This document shows positions 53,935 through 64,000 of a stretch of 64,000 nucleotides of DNA, piece by piece. Made by a program: the position numbers and the translations under genes. This DNA is from Nomia melanderi (Eukaryota > Arthropoda > Insecta > Hymenoptera > Halictidae). The notes under the pieces were generated by a model. That model was not told the DNA's origin, searched no databases, and saw nothing but the letters and a program-made list of their open reading frames with translations. Location of the stretch: contig NC_134999.1 in the NCBI RefSeq assembly GCF_051020985.1, forward strand, positions 20,403,660-20,467,659. Direction: 5' to 3'. The first letter of the stretch is position 1. Every line of letters begins with the position of its first letter.

Positions 53935-56900
53935 ATGGAGGAAATAGAATACACAACTGTGATTGAATGGTATTGTCGTCAGTTCTACTATAATGGAATG
54001 TTAATGTATTGCAAAGAAGCATGTGAAGCATATCCAACAAGTGAACGCTTAAGAATTCTATTAAGTCTTGCATATGCCCTAAACAGAAAAAATCAGGAAG
54101 CAATTAAAGAATGCTTAAGTATGTTAAATAATGCTGATGCAGCTTTAGCAGCATTGCTTCTGCAGAATATAGCATATGCGAGTAGCGAGAATGTTGAGAA
54201 GACTACTTTGATGCAAATTGAAACCAGAATTAGAGATGAAAGAAGGAAAGCATCTCCATATGCATTGGCATTAGCAGCATTAGTATTGACTTTAGTACAA
54301 AAAGTTGAGAAATCTAAAGATTACATAGAAAGAGCTTATAAACTAGACTCCTCTAATATAAATGTTTTGTTAATTAAAGGATGGGTAGATTTATTTATAG
54401 TGAATGAAATCAATTTGGACACATCAAATTTGTTTGAAATGGTTTTAAAGGAACAACCAAAGAATGTATATGCTCTTCTTGGTTCTGCAAAGTATAAACA
54501 ACAGCATGGTGACAGTGCAGGGGCAATATTAACATTGAATTCATTGATTGTACGTTATCCTAAATTGTACCTGCCTTTAATAGAAAAGTTGCACAATCAA
54601 CTGACGATGAAAGATTGGGACCAAGTTCTAGAGACTGCTAACAGGATATCATCTATTGATTCAAATAACATAGATGCTTTAAAAGCACGAGTGTTTATAA
54701 CGATTTGTAGGAACGGAAATTACGAGGAAGGATTGAAAGATCTACAACCATTTTTTAGAAATTTGATACTAACAGAAACACGGAACGTTACTGTTTTAGT
54801 TAACAACGTTCAATTATTCTCGCGATTAGCGTGTAAAAATCAAGAGATTCTGTTAGAACTTGCAAGAACCGTGGATCGAGTATTGCAACAAAATTCTAAA
54901 AATTCAGATCTTATGGTTGAGCTGGGGAATATATATGTGTCACTGGGAAAAGCAAAGGATGCAGAACATTATTATAAAAGTGCTATTAAAATAAATGAGT
55001 CCTCTTTCTCAGCTTTGATAGGCCTGGCGCAATGTCAACTTTCAGACACCTCAATTGAGGGGCTGAACTTGGCACAGCAACAAATTGATTTCCTTATGGA
55101 GATGCAATCCAACTCGATGAATGCAGAATTACTTTTTATGTCTGCAAAGGTAAAGACCAGTGCTCCGAGTCAAGCTCTAAATGACTTAGACAATGCAGCT
55201 ACTATCATATTAAATAACTGTAAACATGTACCATACGGATATGATTACATAAAAAGATTAAATCCTGATCTGTGCTTAGATATTTGCAAGCAACGTTTAG
55301 TTTACTCAATAACAAATAGTGTAACAAATCTGGAGGAGAAAGTAGTAAATGATGAAGAGCCAAGCTTGTATTTATTGGAACAGCTCACAGATGCATACCC
55401 TGGTTTAATTACAGCACAATTGTTGCTGAGTAAAGCTAAAATGCAGAGTGGTGAGTTGGAGGATGCTGCCAATATACTGAAGAATATTCTGAATAATGTT
55501 GATTCATCTAATGCAGAAGCACACTTATTAATGGCTCAGATCTTGGCTTGTCAGGGAAACTACCAATTGGCTTCTCAAAGTCTTGAAGTTGGTCTGAGCT
55601 ATAACTTTAAAATCAGGGATAACCCTATTTATCATTTAATCATAGGCATCGTTCAGAAAGAAAATAAAGACATTGAAAGTGCGATAAAAAGTTTCCAAAC
55701 TGCAATGTCCTATGCGGGACTACAGCCTCGTGAAAGCAAGCTGGAAACTGTGCATATCTCAGCGTCGGATACAGCAACGTTGTATCTCGAATTGATTTCT
55801 GCATATGGCAAGATGAGACGATTCAATGAAGCAATTACCCTAATACAAGAGGCAAACTTAAGGTTTGGGAACACTATTGAAGAAGGTAGAATACTGATAG
55901 GACATGCAGAACTACTTTTAGAAATGGGAGAATTGGACGAGGCCATCAAGTGCTTGTCTAGAGTAACTTCAGATCAGCCTTATTACCTGCAAGCACACAC
56001 ACGTCTGGCTGAAATCAATTTAAAGTATAAAAAGGACAGGCTTGCCTTTGCTATGTGTTTTAGGTTTGTTCTTCATTACACTTCCTTATTCGTATCTCTT
56101 TAAGCATTGTCTACATTTATTTGTTTACAGAGAATTAGTGGAGCACTGTCCTGGTCCAAAGACATATAGTATGCTGGGTGATGCATATATTTCCATACAG
56201 GAACCAGAGCGAGCAATAGAAGCATATGAACAAGCCATGAAACAAAATCCTATGAATAAGTTGCAGATAGCCAGCAAGTTAGGGAAAGCCCTTGTAAAAA
56301 CACATCAATACACAAAGGCTATAAATTATTATTGGGATATGGTGAGACAAGAAAATTTCAAGGAATTGAAGTTAGATCTTGCTAAGTTATTCGTGACAAT
56401 GAAACAGTATGATAAAGCAGAGTCTACATTGGTACAAGAACTGCAAGGCAGGTATTATTTATATTAAATATTTGATCATGGTACTCATTCGATGCAAATA
56501 ATTCGATATTTCAGAAGGACGTCGGGATTCTGATTTGCAGAATCTAGAGGTACGCGGTCAATTATTGCTTTTACTTGCGAAAACAAGAGAAAAAGCAGAT
56601 AATATTCACGGCGCTCTGACTGCGTTGAAAGAAGCTAAAGAGAATCAACACAGGTACATACAACGTCTAGGAAGTTCTACTATGGAAGATGAGAAGCAAA
56701 TCTTGGCGAATATCTGCCTGACTATGGCCAACTATTCGTCATCTTTAAGAGATTATGATCAAGCAATAACACATTACAAAGAAGCTTTGAATCATAAGCC
56801 TGCGAACGTGCAAGCTCTTTTGTCACTGGCAAAGATATACATGCAGGTGAATGATCGTAATTTCTTGAGTGGAGTTTCCTATAGATTTCTCAATAATGAC

Positions 56901-58208
56901 CCGTATCTTTGATTCCCAGACTAACAATTTAGACAAATGCGCGCAGAGCTGTGCAGCTTTGTTAAACGCAGATCCGAACAACGAAGCGGCTTCCATCATG
57001 ATGGCAGATCTCGCGTTCCGAAAGGTAGATTTTGACACAGCAGCATATCACTTCAAGCAATTGTTGCTAAAGCAACCAACGTACTGGACTGCACTCGCAA
57101 GGCTGATAGAAGTCTCACGCAGGACAGGTAGAAGATACTTGAAAGAACTGCTGAAAGAATTGGAAATTGATTTATATTCTCTCTACATCAGGGAACATGG
57201 ATGATCTCGAGGAATGGCTTCATCGCGCAGAGTTAGGGATGAGCGGATCAAACTTGGCAGCTGGGTATTATTACTGCGCTGGCTTGTTAGATTGGCGCAC
57301 GGGAAGATTAAACTCCGCGCTTCGTCAGTTTAATTTTGCAAGACGTGATCCTGAGTGGGGTCAACAAGCAATATATAACATGATTGAGATTTGTTTAGAT
57401 CCGGACGATGATTCCTCTCTTTCCAACGAAGTCTTTAACGACGATGACAGCGAGTACCAAGACTCTAGAACGATGGCCTTGAAAACTGCCTACCGTCTCT
57501 TGCAGGTAAAGCTACCAGCTCATAAAAGCTGCTTCTAACTGTTCAAAAAGTGTACACTCAACCATTCTGCTTCAGGAATTAAATCCCAAAGGCAGTCCTC
57601 ACGAAATGTTAACGCACAGGCTGCTAAGTAATTTCTTCCTGCTGGCTACAAAGCAAAAGTCGAACATAGAAAAGGCTTTGCAAGATTGTACTGCGCTAGC
57701 CAGCCAAGAAGCTCTGAGGGATCACGTAGGGCCAGCCCTTGGCATGGCAATGGCTCACATCCTTCTCAAACAAACTCCCAGAGCCCGGAACCATTTGAAA
57801 CGCGTCAGCAAGAACATATGGACCTTCGAGGACGCCGAGTACTTGGAACGCTGTTGGCTGCTCTTAGCCGAGATTTATGTGCAATCGAACAAATACGACT
57901 TGGCTAATGAGCTGCTGAGAAAGGTCTTGCAGCACAATGCTACTTGCGTGAGGGCTCATGAATTGTCTGGCCACATAGCCGAGAAAGAGCAGAACTATAA
58001 GGAAGCTGCTCTGCAATACAGCCAAGCTTGGAGGTACGGTGGAAAGTCCAAACTTTCTGTAGCCTACAAACTGGCTTACTGCTCCATGAAGGCTAAAGTG
58101 TACGCTGAAGCAATCGACGCCTGCAATGATATCCTAAAACAGAGTCATGATTACCCACGCGTGAAAAAAGATATTCTAGAAAAATGTATCAATAATTTAC
58201 GCACGTAA
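53935..58208 (+). CDS. TTC21B: Tetratricopeptide repeat protein 21B / IFT139, intraflagellar transport
   Basis: Subunit of the IFT-A complex, which drives retrograde transport in cilia. In insects the likely sites are ciliated sensory neurons. Exons: 53935-56063, 56131-56447 (or 56451), 56515-56846, 56920-57127, 57192-57505, 57576-58208; about 1310 aa, as in vertebrates (about 1316). The protein is TPR repeats nearly throughout. Conserved strings include IQEPERAIEAYEQA, SKLGKALVKTHQY, WGQQAIYNMIEICL, TKQKSNIEKAL and LKQTPRARNHLKR. The first exon alone codes for about 710 residues. One join is odd: the GT donor after GGCAG leaves the wrong phase for the next exon, whereas a GC donor at 56448 (CAAG|GCAGGT) restores it. 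Coding sequence is AT-rich and CpG-poor. The stop codon overlaps a TAATAAAA string that may serve in polyadenylation. Confidence 0.93.
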
Positions 58209-58473
58209 TAAAAGGTCTGGTTCACAGAAAATCAACGCAGTGTTGTTTACATTTTTTTTCTATCAGAAAATACTCTCTGCGTGACTCTCAAGCTCAAGTA
58301 GACGTTATAAAGTGGCTGAAATCCAGATAACGGGCAGTCCTTATCGAAGAACCATAGACTCTACTTACCAAAATTAACTTATTCGAGTAGATTCGGCTCG
58401 AACCGCCTTGTAGATACCTATAAACGCATTCGTAATCGTTGCAAACGTCAAGTAGGAGTTCCGTGAATCACAA
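58209..58473 (+). other. Short intergenic region between TTC21B and the malate dehydrogenase homologue
   Basis: 265 bp must hold the end of one transcript and the promoter of the next on the same strand. A T-rich run lies near 58252. No element recognised. Confidence 0.4.
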
Positions 58474-60319
58474 ATGGATTCGAGTATCTACGAAACTGAC
58501 GAAACCGTCGTGACTCACGCGTCGCGACGTGACGAGGACGTTTTGCGAGTGGTCGTCACCGACGGGAGCAGTGACATAGCACTGTCCTTCCTTTACAGGA
58601 TTCTTTCCGATGAAGTATTCGGTCCGGATCAATCGATCTTCGTAAGCGTGTACGAGTTCCCGGAGAAAGCGGTGTTTCTGGAGAGCGTAGCCATCGAGCT
58701 CACGTTCTTCAGCCCCAATCTTCTGCACGGTAAACTCTTTTTAAAAATAAGAAATAAGAGATTCTAGGAAAAAAGATCTCATCGGATCACGGATATTTTC
58801 CTAAACCAAACATCTAGCGAACTGCATTGAAATCGCAACACTGTGGAACTATTAATGACTGCAATATATTTCGCGATTAATTTGTCAGAGGAGTAGTTAA
58901 GCAGCGGAAACAGATTTATGCGTGTGTCTGTAAACACTATCTGCTGTAGATATAACGTACGGTCACGATGCGTCTGTCGCATTCAAAGACGCAGACATTG
59001 TGTTCTGCATCGGCTCAGCGAGGGAGTACGCGTTCAGCGAGCAAGAACACACGGATTTATTCTACAAGGAATACATTTACGCTGCTAGGGATTATGTAAT
59101 GATGCTCTGCTGAATTCGTAGAATATTTCATTGTTTTACAGCGCTTCACTCTCCGCTATAGGGTGAATTCATCGAGAAATATGCGAAAAGGGACGCAAGG
59201 ATCATAGTGCTTGGGAACACAGCTGCTACCGTCATATCTCGCTACGCAAGGTCGATTCCACGAAAGAATATAACCGCACTGTCGTTCTTCAACATGCAAA
59301 TGGCTGTTGCACACGTACGCTATGCAGGTTCTTTGAAATCGTGTTGCATTCTTTAACCAGTTAAGTGTGGATATTAGTTTGAAAAATCTCTCCTCGCAAT
59401 AAAATCAAATAATGAAGTGTGTACTCGTTAAACGCAGGCCAAATGCACTTAAAATATAGCCTAACGAAAAACTAAAGGGAAACGAAGAATTACATGTTTG
59501 TCTCAAAGATAAATAATCCATCGTTGAAAAAGTTAGCACCATTAAGAGTTTTAAGGTGACGTGTATACTCGTCACACAGTTAACTGGTTAATAGACTCTT
59601 TATGTTACTCTTTCATCCTTTCGTTATTGAAGTGTCCAGAGACTATCAGTTCTGCTCGTCCAAAATCGTCGTTTCAGCTTCCAAAATTGAGAAAACGGTT
59701 CCAGATCGCAGCTCAAGCAGATTGCCATCCCACAGAAGTGAAGAACGTCATAGTGTGGGGCAACAACAACAGGTATTGCTTTCTGGATTGCAGGTATATG
59801 TACCTGGCGAACGGAAAAGAGGTAACCGACGACTTGAAGGTGTGGCTGAGGAACGACCTCCCATCGGTGAGAGTGTTGAACAGTCTCAATGGAAGATACA
59901 TTTCATCGGACTCCAAAAATGAAACATATTTTAGTAGATCATGCAGAACACCCTGCGTAGACCTATGTACTTGAGGTCCATGGCGTACGCGTTGGCGGAA
60001 CACGTGAAAATCCTGTGGAACGGCACTCCAAAGGATCAATGGATCTGTATGGGGGTGCTATCCGATCATTCGTATGGCATCTCAGCCGGAACGTTCTTCT
60101 GTTACCCTGTTTATTGTAAAAATAAAGAGTACGAAATCGTGCAGGTAATGGATTCTGATCCTTATTCTTCTCTTGAAACGCTTTGGAAGGTTTATTGGTG
60201 ATTATATTCCATAGGGTCTCGTAGATGATGAGTACATCAGCAGGTACATCTTGGACATCTGCAGGCTGACGATAAGGGATGTTGAAATCGCTTTGGAACT
60301 GTGTGGTTTGGATAATTGA
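58474..60319 (+). CDS. Malate dehydrogenase homologue, catalytic residues lost
   Basis: Similar along its length to cytosolic malate dehydrogenase (MDH1/MDH1B group). Exons 58474-58729, 58950-59095, 59162-59314, 59678-59866, 59938-60144, 60215-60319; 351 aa (MDH1 about 334). Matching blocks: VFGPDQSI, HPTEVKNVIVWGN, MGVLSDHSYG. The active-site positions are changed. The Rossmann glycine loop TGAAGQIA reads TDGSSDIA. The mobile loop with two arginines (GSMPRREGMER) reads GSAREYAFSEQE. The Asp-Arg pair of the LDHNRA motif is replaced by FFNMQM. The proton-relay His of WGNHS is Asn (WGNNN). All exons splice in phase with no stop, so it looks like a functional non-enzymatic protein rather than a pseudogene. 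The role is unknown. Intron 3 carries a MITE. Confidence 0.85.
59353..59591. mobile_element. Family F TTAA MITE in the malate dehydrogenase homologue
   Basis: Left end TTAACCAGTTAAGTGTGG; right end CACAGTTAACTGGTTAA; 239 bp. It fills two thirds of the intron 59315-59677 and is the only MITE seen between 50 and 60 kb. Confidence 0.9.
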
Positions 60320-61527
60320 GCTTCTCTGAACCTAATCTCAACTTTCTATCTATTGGAAATTTCGCGATTTTGGTTGAATTTTTAAGTAACACTCCGTTCA
60401 GTCTGTCTTTCTTTCTGTGGATCGAGCAGCAATTCTTGTTTTAAACATTCGAAAGTAATGAATTGCGATGCCAACGCTATTTCTGCACGTTTTATTGCCT
60501 CATTAGAAGACAAACATTTATTTACAAGTGTCCTGCGCGACATACAGTTTAGGAATTCATCAGGGAAGGGGCGTGTAGCGAGTTAATGGAGCCATTTATT
60601 TGTGCATCGTTAACATGGCACTGTTGTTAAGCGAACGAGCGCTCGTCGACGAAAGGCCGATGATTCCCAGCGAATGTACAGAGTGTCTCGAACACTAGCC
60701 CCAAGATACGGTGCCCGTCAAGGCTGCATACCCTTAAGCATTTCATTGAATTACACGTCTCGGTGACTTTATACAAATATATAACGCTTAATCGTGGGAC
60801 ACCCTGTACACGATACATACACAATCCTTCTCTAATAGAAAATATACAAAAATGCAATAGACAAACGATACGGATCATCTAACAGTCACTACTAACACAT
60901 CGACAGGCTGCAGGTATTCATGCAAATGTAAACTTTAACTTATAAACGCTCGAACCAGAAGTTCGTTTCTCCGATCAAGAATTTCACCGCGACCTACAAT
61001 CAAAATTCCGTTCGATTAGTCACTGTACAAACTTTCTTAGAATCCTCGATCGAGGTATCAGCTTATCAAACATTTCGACACACTCGCAATCGAGAGATAA
61101 GTAGGGTAATTCCGGGGGAACGGGCGTACGGTAAAAATGGCCACTTCAATTGCCTCGTGCAAATGATTGATATTGCTACAATCGATGTTTCTTCATTATT
61201 AATTCAAATATCTCTCAGTGATTTTCTAAGAAAGTAAATAAAGCTTGTTCAAAGATCAAACCTAAAGAAGTTCTCGAACGGAAGTTACAAAAAGTGAATG
61301 TCACTCGATTATTCTGGATTGAAATTTAATACCGCTTTTCTATTATTGATCGTCATGTTCTGAAGTAAGGGTAGATACAAGTGAACCAGGAATTTCTCTT
61401 TTTTCTTTAGTTAGTTATCCACAAAGTTATCAAAGGTATGAAATGATGCGTTTCGAAGAAAATAAGGCCATCTTCCCTAGAATTACCCTAAATGGTTTCG
61501 CGGAGAATCTCGCGTGTCGGACTTGAT
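60320..61527. other. Intergenic region between convergent genes
   Basis: It should hold the 3' UTRs of the upstream plus-strand and downstream minus-strand genes. Apart from the inverted-repeat element at 60675-60810 nothing was recognised. No gene-like frame seen. Confidence 0.45.
60675..60810. mobile_element. Short inverted-repeat element, not TTAA type
   Basis: TGTACAGAGTGTCTCGA on the left and GTGGGACACCCTGTACA on the right form terminal repeats of about 14 bases (TGTACAGGGTGTCCC-like). Length is about 136 bp. The family is not assigned; the terminus resembles short MITEs of other DNA-transposon groups in insects. Confidence 0.6.
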
Positions 61528-64000
61528 TCAAAGATCTAGGTACATGATCCGCGTGGCGGAAATCGCCCCGCAGGCGGCGAGGGTGCTCGCCACGCAGACC
61601 ACCGCGGTGGTGGTGCCCGATTTGCTGACGATCGTGCCCAGGCAGCAGGAGAGCAGGAATTGCGCCAGGAAGACCATCGACGAGACGATCGCGACGTCGG
61701 TGCCGAGGCCGCGCACCCCCTCGCTTTGCACGGCTTCTCCCTCGGCTGTCACCTCGAACTGCAAAGCCAGTTAATTGAGTTATCGCGGCGAATGCAACGG
61801 GCAGACTGCGATCCACCGTTGCATCACGCTGCTGCAGCGGGTTTAATGGTATTAAACAATGATCTCCGTCGTGGATACTTGTCGTGCTTCGCACTGTATC
61901 AAAATGGCTACGCTAACTCGTGAACAGATCGCGAGGCTTATCTTCTGTGAACGTGTCCGTTTAGACGGCCGAATGATTTTCTGGGAAACTCGATGGCTGT
62001 TTGTATCACGATTCGAGTAACGAAGATATCAAGTATCCTCGTTGTTCCTCGCGTTTGTCGTTGACACGAGAGGGACGTGAATGTCAATTGTTCCTAAGGA
62101 GTCTAGCGTTACGCGTCTCTGGTTACACGTAATTGTTCGCAAGGCTGATGCGATGAATTTCAGCGAGATGCTCCGTCGGGAGCAATCAAGGTTCCTGTGG
62201 AGATTAAAATGATTCTCGACTCACCGTCGACGAAGCGTGGTAATGTGCAACTAATAAGTACGGCATGGTGAACAGAGTGGAGTACATCACTCCGGCTGTC
62301 CAGGAGAAGATGATCACTCCCACGGGATGCTTGGTCAGAGCCATCATCATCATCCCAGTGCTGTAGAACAGCAGGCCGCAGACGTAGACTCTTCGAGCTC
62401 TGTTCAGCCGAGAGAAGTCTCGTGAGAATGGTATGAATTATGAGAACCACTTGGTTATTTATCGTTTCAGTGAAGGGGAAATTACTTGTAGCGTTCTATC
62501 AACCTCTCGATGATCAACGAGTAACAGGAGCAGGACAACGAGTACATGGACATCCCCCAGCAGCCGAATCTAACACCGCTTTCGTATAATTCTCGCTCTT
62601 TGCTACCGTCTGGTGCCTGTAATAAAAGATTAGCCGAGTATAGTGATATTATAGTGATTCTTTTCTAGTAAGTAATATAGGATGTTAATGAATGAACGTG
62701 TTAATGTTGTTACGATAGTTCAAGGTTTAAATTAACCTGCGGATTACCGCCATAGACAGCTTCCCCGACGAAATCCGTGAAGTAGAGGGAATAGCAGACA
62801 TGGGCCATCCAGCAGAACAAGTTCGTCAAGCACACCATACGAAGACTGTGCGGCATATACACGATAGACATCAGGTACTCCCTTAAAGTGGCCTTGGGAT
62901 TCACGTCGGCGACATCCTCGGCTCCGGAAGCTCCGAAATTGGTCTCGTGCGCTATGACGTCTGGCACTATGGGTACCTGTCCTGCCCTTTTCTCTGGTTC
63001 CTGTACTGGCAGCGGCTTCAGAACGAATTCCTGTCCATTGTTAACAGTTTCGTCGCAGTTAGATTGATTGCTTGCAGCTGGGAATGTAGTTCTGTACTGC
63101 TAAAATAATAACTACTGAGAAGAACGTCTGTTTCTTTTATTTTGGAACTTTGGGACTTTGGGGCTTCAGAACTTTGGAACTTTGGGACTTTGAGATTTTA
63201 GAATTTTGGAACTTTGGGACTTTGGGACTTTGGAATTTTAGAATTTTGGAACTCTGAGACTTTGGGACTTTAGGACTTTGGTACTTTGAAACTTTAGAAT
63301 TTTGGAACTTTGGGACTTTGGGACTTTGGGACTTTGGCACTTTGGCACTTTGGCACTTTGGAGTTTTAGAATTTTGGAACTTTGGAACTTTGGAACTTCG
63401 GGACTTTGGCACTTTGAAACTTTAGAATTGTGGAACTTTGGAATTTTAGAATTTTAGAATTTTAGAATTTTAGAATTTTAGAACTTTGGAACTTCGGGAC
63501 TTTGGCACTTTGGAACTTTAGAATTTTGAAACTTCGGGACTTTGGTACTTTGAAACTTTAGAATTTTGGGACTTTGGCACTTTGGCACTTTGGAACTCTG
63601 GAACTTTAGAATTTTGGGACTTTGAGATTTCAGGATCTATAAACAGTTACAAGACGAATATTTTCATAGTGTCTAGGTTAAGATAATCATCTAAGAATGA
63701 TTCCTAACTCACATCTTTCTTCGCAGCAGGTTCCTGATCATTATCCAAGGTTCCATAAGACACAGCCTCCTCCGTAGTAATCTTATCGTGCTCCTTCTGC
63801 TCGTCTTGCGTCTCTTCCTTGGCCATCTACAGAACACATCACATTAGAACATTCTCGCTTACATTCCTAAACAACGAACCATTTGTTCCTTAAACTGTTC
63901 ATAGTCGTCTCTCTCCAGCAGCTCCAAAGGGATCTCCTTGAAGCTGGTAATGGTGCAGAACACGCAGATAATGAAAATAATAGTGATCAGTGTGAAGGTC
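61528..64000 (-). CDS. SLC45-type proton-coupled sugar transporter, C-terminal part
   Basis: Membrane transporter of the SLC45 group (relatives carry sucrose or other sugars with protons). The gene is cut by the window end. Minus-strand exons: 64000-63880 (continues beyond), 63826-63713, 63099-62737, 62616-62486, 62399-62225, 61758-61528; joins are in phase and about 377 codons are visible, ending in TGA. Seven hydrophobic segments are seen in order: LITIIFIICVFCTI, MVCLTNLFCWMAHVCYSLY, CWGMSMYSLSCSCYSL, VYVCGLLFYSTGMM, GVIIFSWTAGVMYSTLF, VSSMVFLAQFLLSCCLG and AVVCVASTLAACGAI. That fits the second half of a 12-helix carrier, with a charged loop (MAKEETQDEQKEHDK) between. NLFCWMAHVCYSLYFTDFVG is a family hallmark. 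Two donors are weak (GTTCGT at 63879, GTTAAT at 62736). The last exon is much more CG-rich than the rest. Confidence 0.86.
63131..63640. repeat. 8-bp-register satellite in the transporter intron
   Basis: Units TTTGGAAC, TTTGGGAC, TTTAGAAT and variants follow each other every 8 bp for about 500 bp with almost no register slips. It lies between the exons at 63713 and 63099. The minus-strand frame across it (Lys-Val-Pro-Lys type) is a repeat translation. Confidence 0.95.

Noticed and set aside
56042..56130. Readthrough of TTC21B exon 1 into a hydrophobic C-terminus
   Set aside because: The hydrophobic codons after 56063 are intron; an AG acceptor at 56130 joins in phase to the conserved RELVEH region.
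63137..63412. Minus-strand Lys-Pro-Ser repeat protein
   Set aside because: Translation of the intronic 8-bp satellite between transporter exons.

Overview
The window looks like a piece of an insect nuclear genome, most likely a hymenopteran (bee, ant or wasp). The grounds are multi-exon genes with short GT-AG introns, proteins closest to insect families (above all an insect-type GABA-B receptor subunit 2 with a long C-terminal tail), AT-rich spacers with CpG-rich islands, and very many small terminal-inverted-repeat elements flanked by TTAA. The organism call is inference; no species-diagnostic sequence was recognised.

Layout. 1-1709 is the end of a GC-rich 161-bp satellite array. 1.8-21.5 kb has no confident complete gene; it alternates TTAA-flanked MITEs, tandem repeats and CpG-rich islands, with one candidate signal-peptide exon at 13491-13608. 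21.5-39.9 kb (+) is GABA-B receptor subunit 2: 17 exons joined in frame, 1244 residues, lacking its first exons. Most of its longer introns hold MITEs or tandem repeats. 39.9-43.3 kb is a MITE-free, CpG-rich stretch that is probably its long 3' UTR. 44.4-48.6 kb (+) is mitochondrial aldehyde dehydrogenase (8 exons, 511 aa). 49.0-52.7 kb (-) is Wdr24 of the GATOR2 complex (12 exons, 775 aa). It is divergent from a NATD1-like acetyltransferase (53.1-53.8 kb, +), which is followed after 111 bp by TTC21B/IFT139 (53.9-58.2 kb, +, about 1310 aa). 58.5-60.3 kb (+) is a divergent malate-dehydrogenase homologue lacking its catalytic residues. 61.5-64.0 kb (-) is the 3' part of an SLC45-type sugar transporter running off the window.

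The genes do not form one pathway: neuronal GABA signalling, aldehyde oxidation, amino-acid sensing to TORC1, an orphan acetyltransferase, ciliary transport, a probable pseudoenzyme and a transporter. The most unusual content is the TTAA element landscape. There are about a dozen families with different terminal repeats but the same target site; several are nested or chained so that neighbours share one TTAA, and one nesting is accounted for to the base. Other notable items are a 106-bp-arm near-perfect hairpin in a receptor intron, a tandem array made of copies of a splice-acceptor region in which earlier copies have lost the AG, a probable GC-AG intron in TTC21B, and two distant satellites sharing an 8-bp register.
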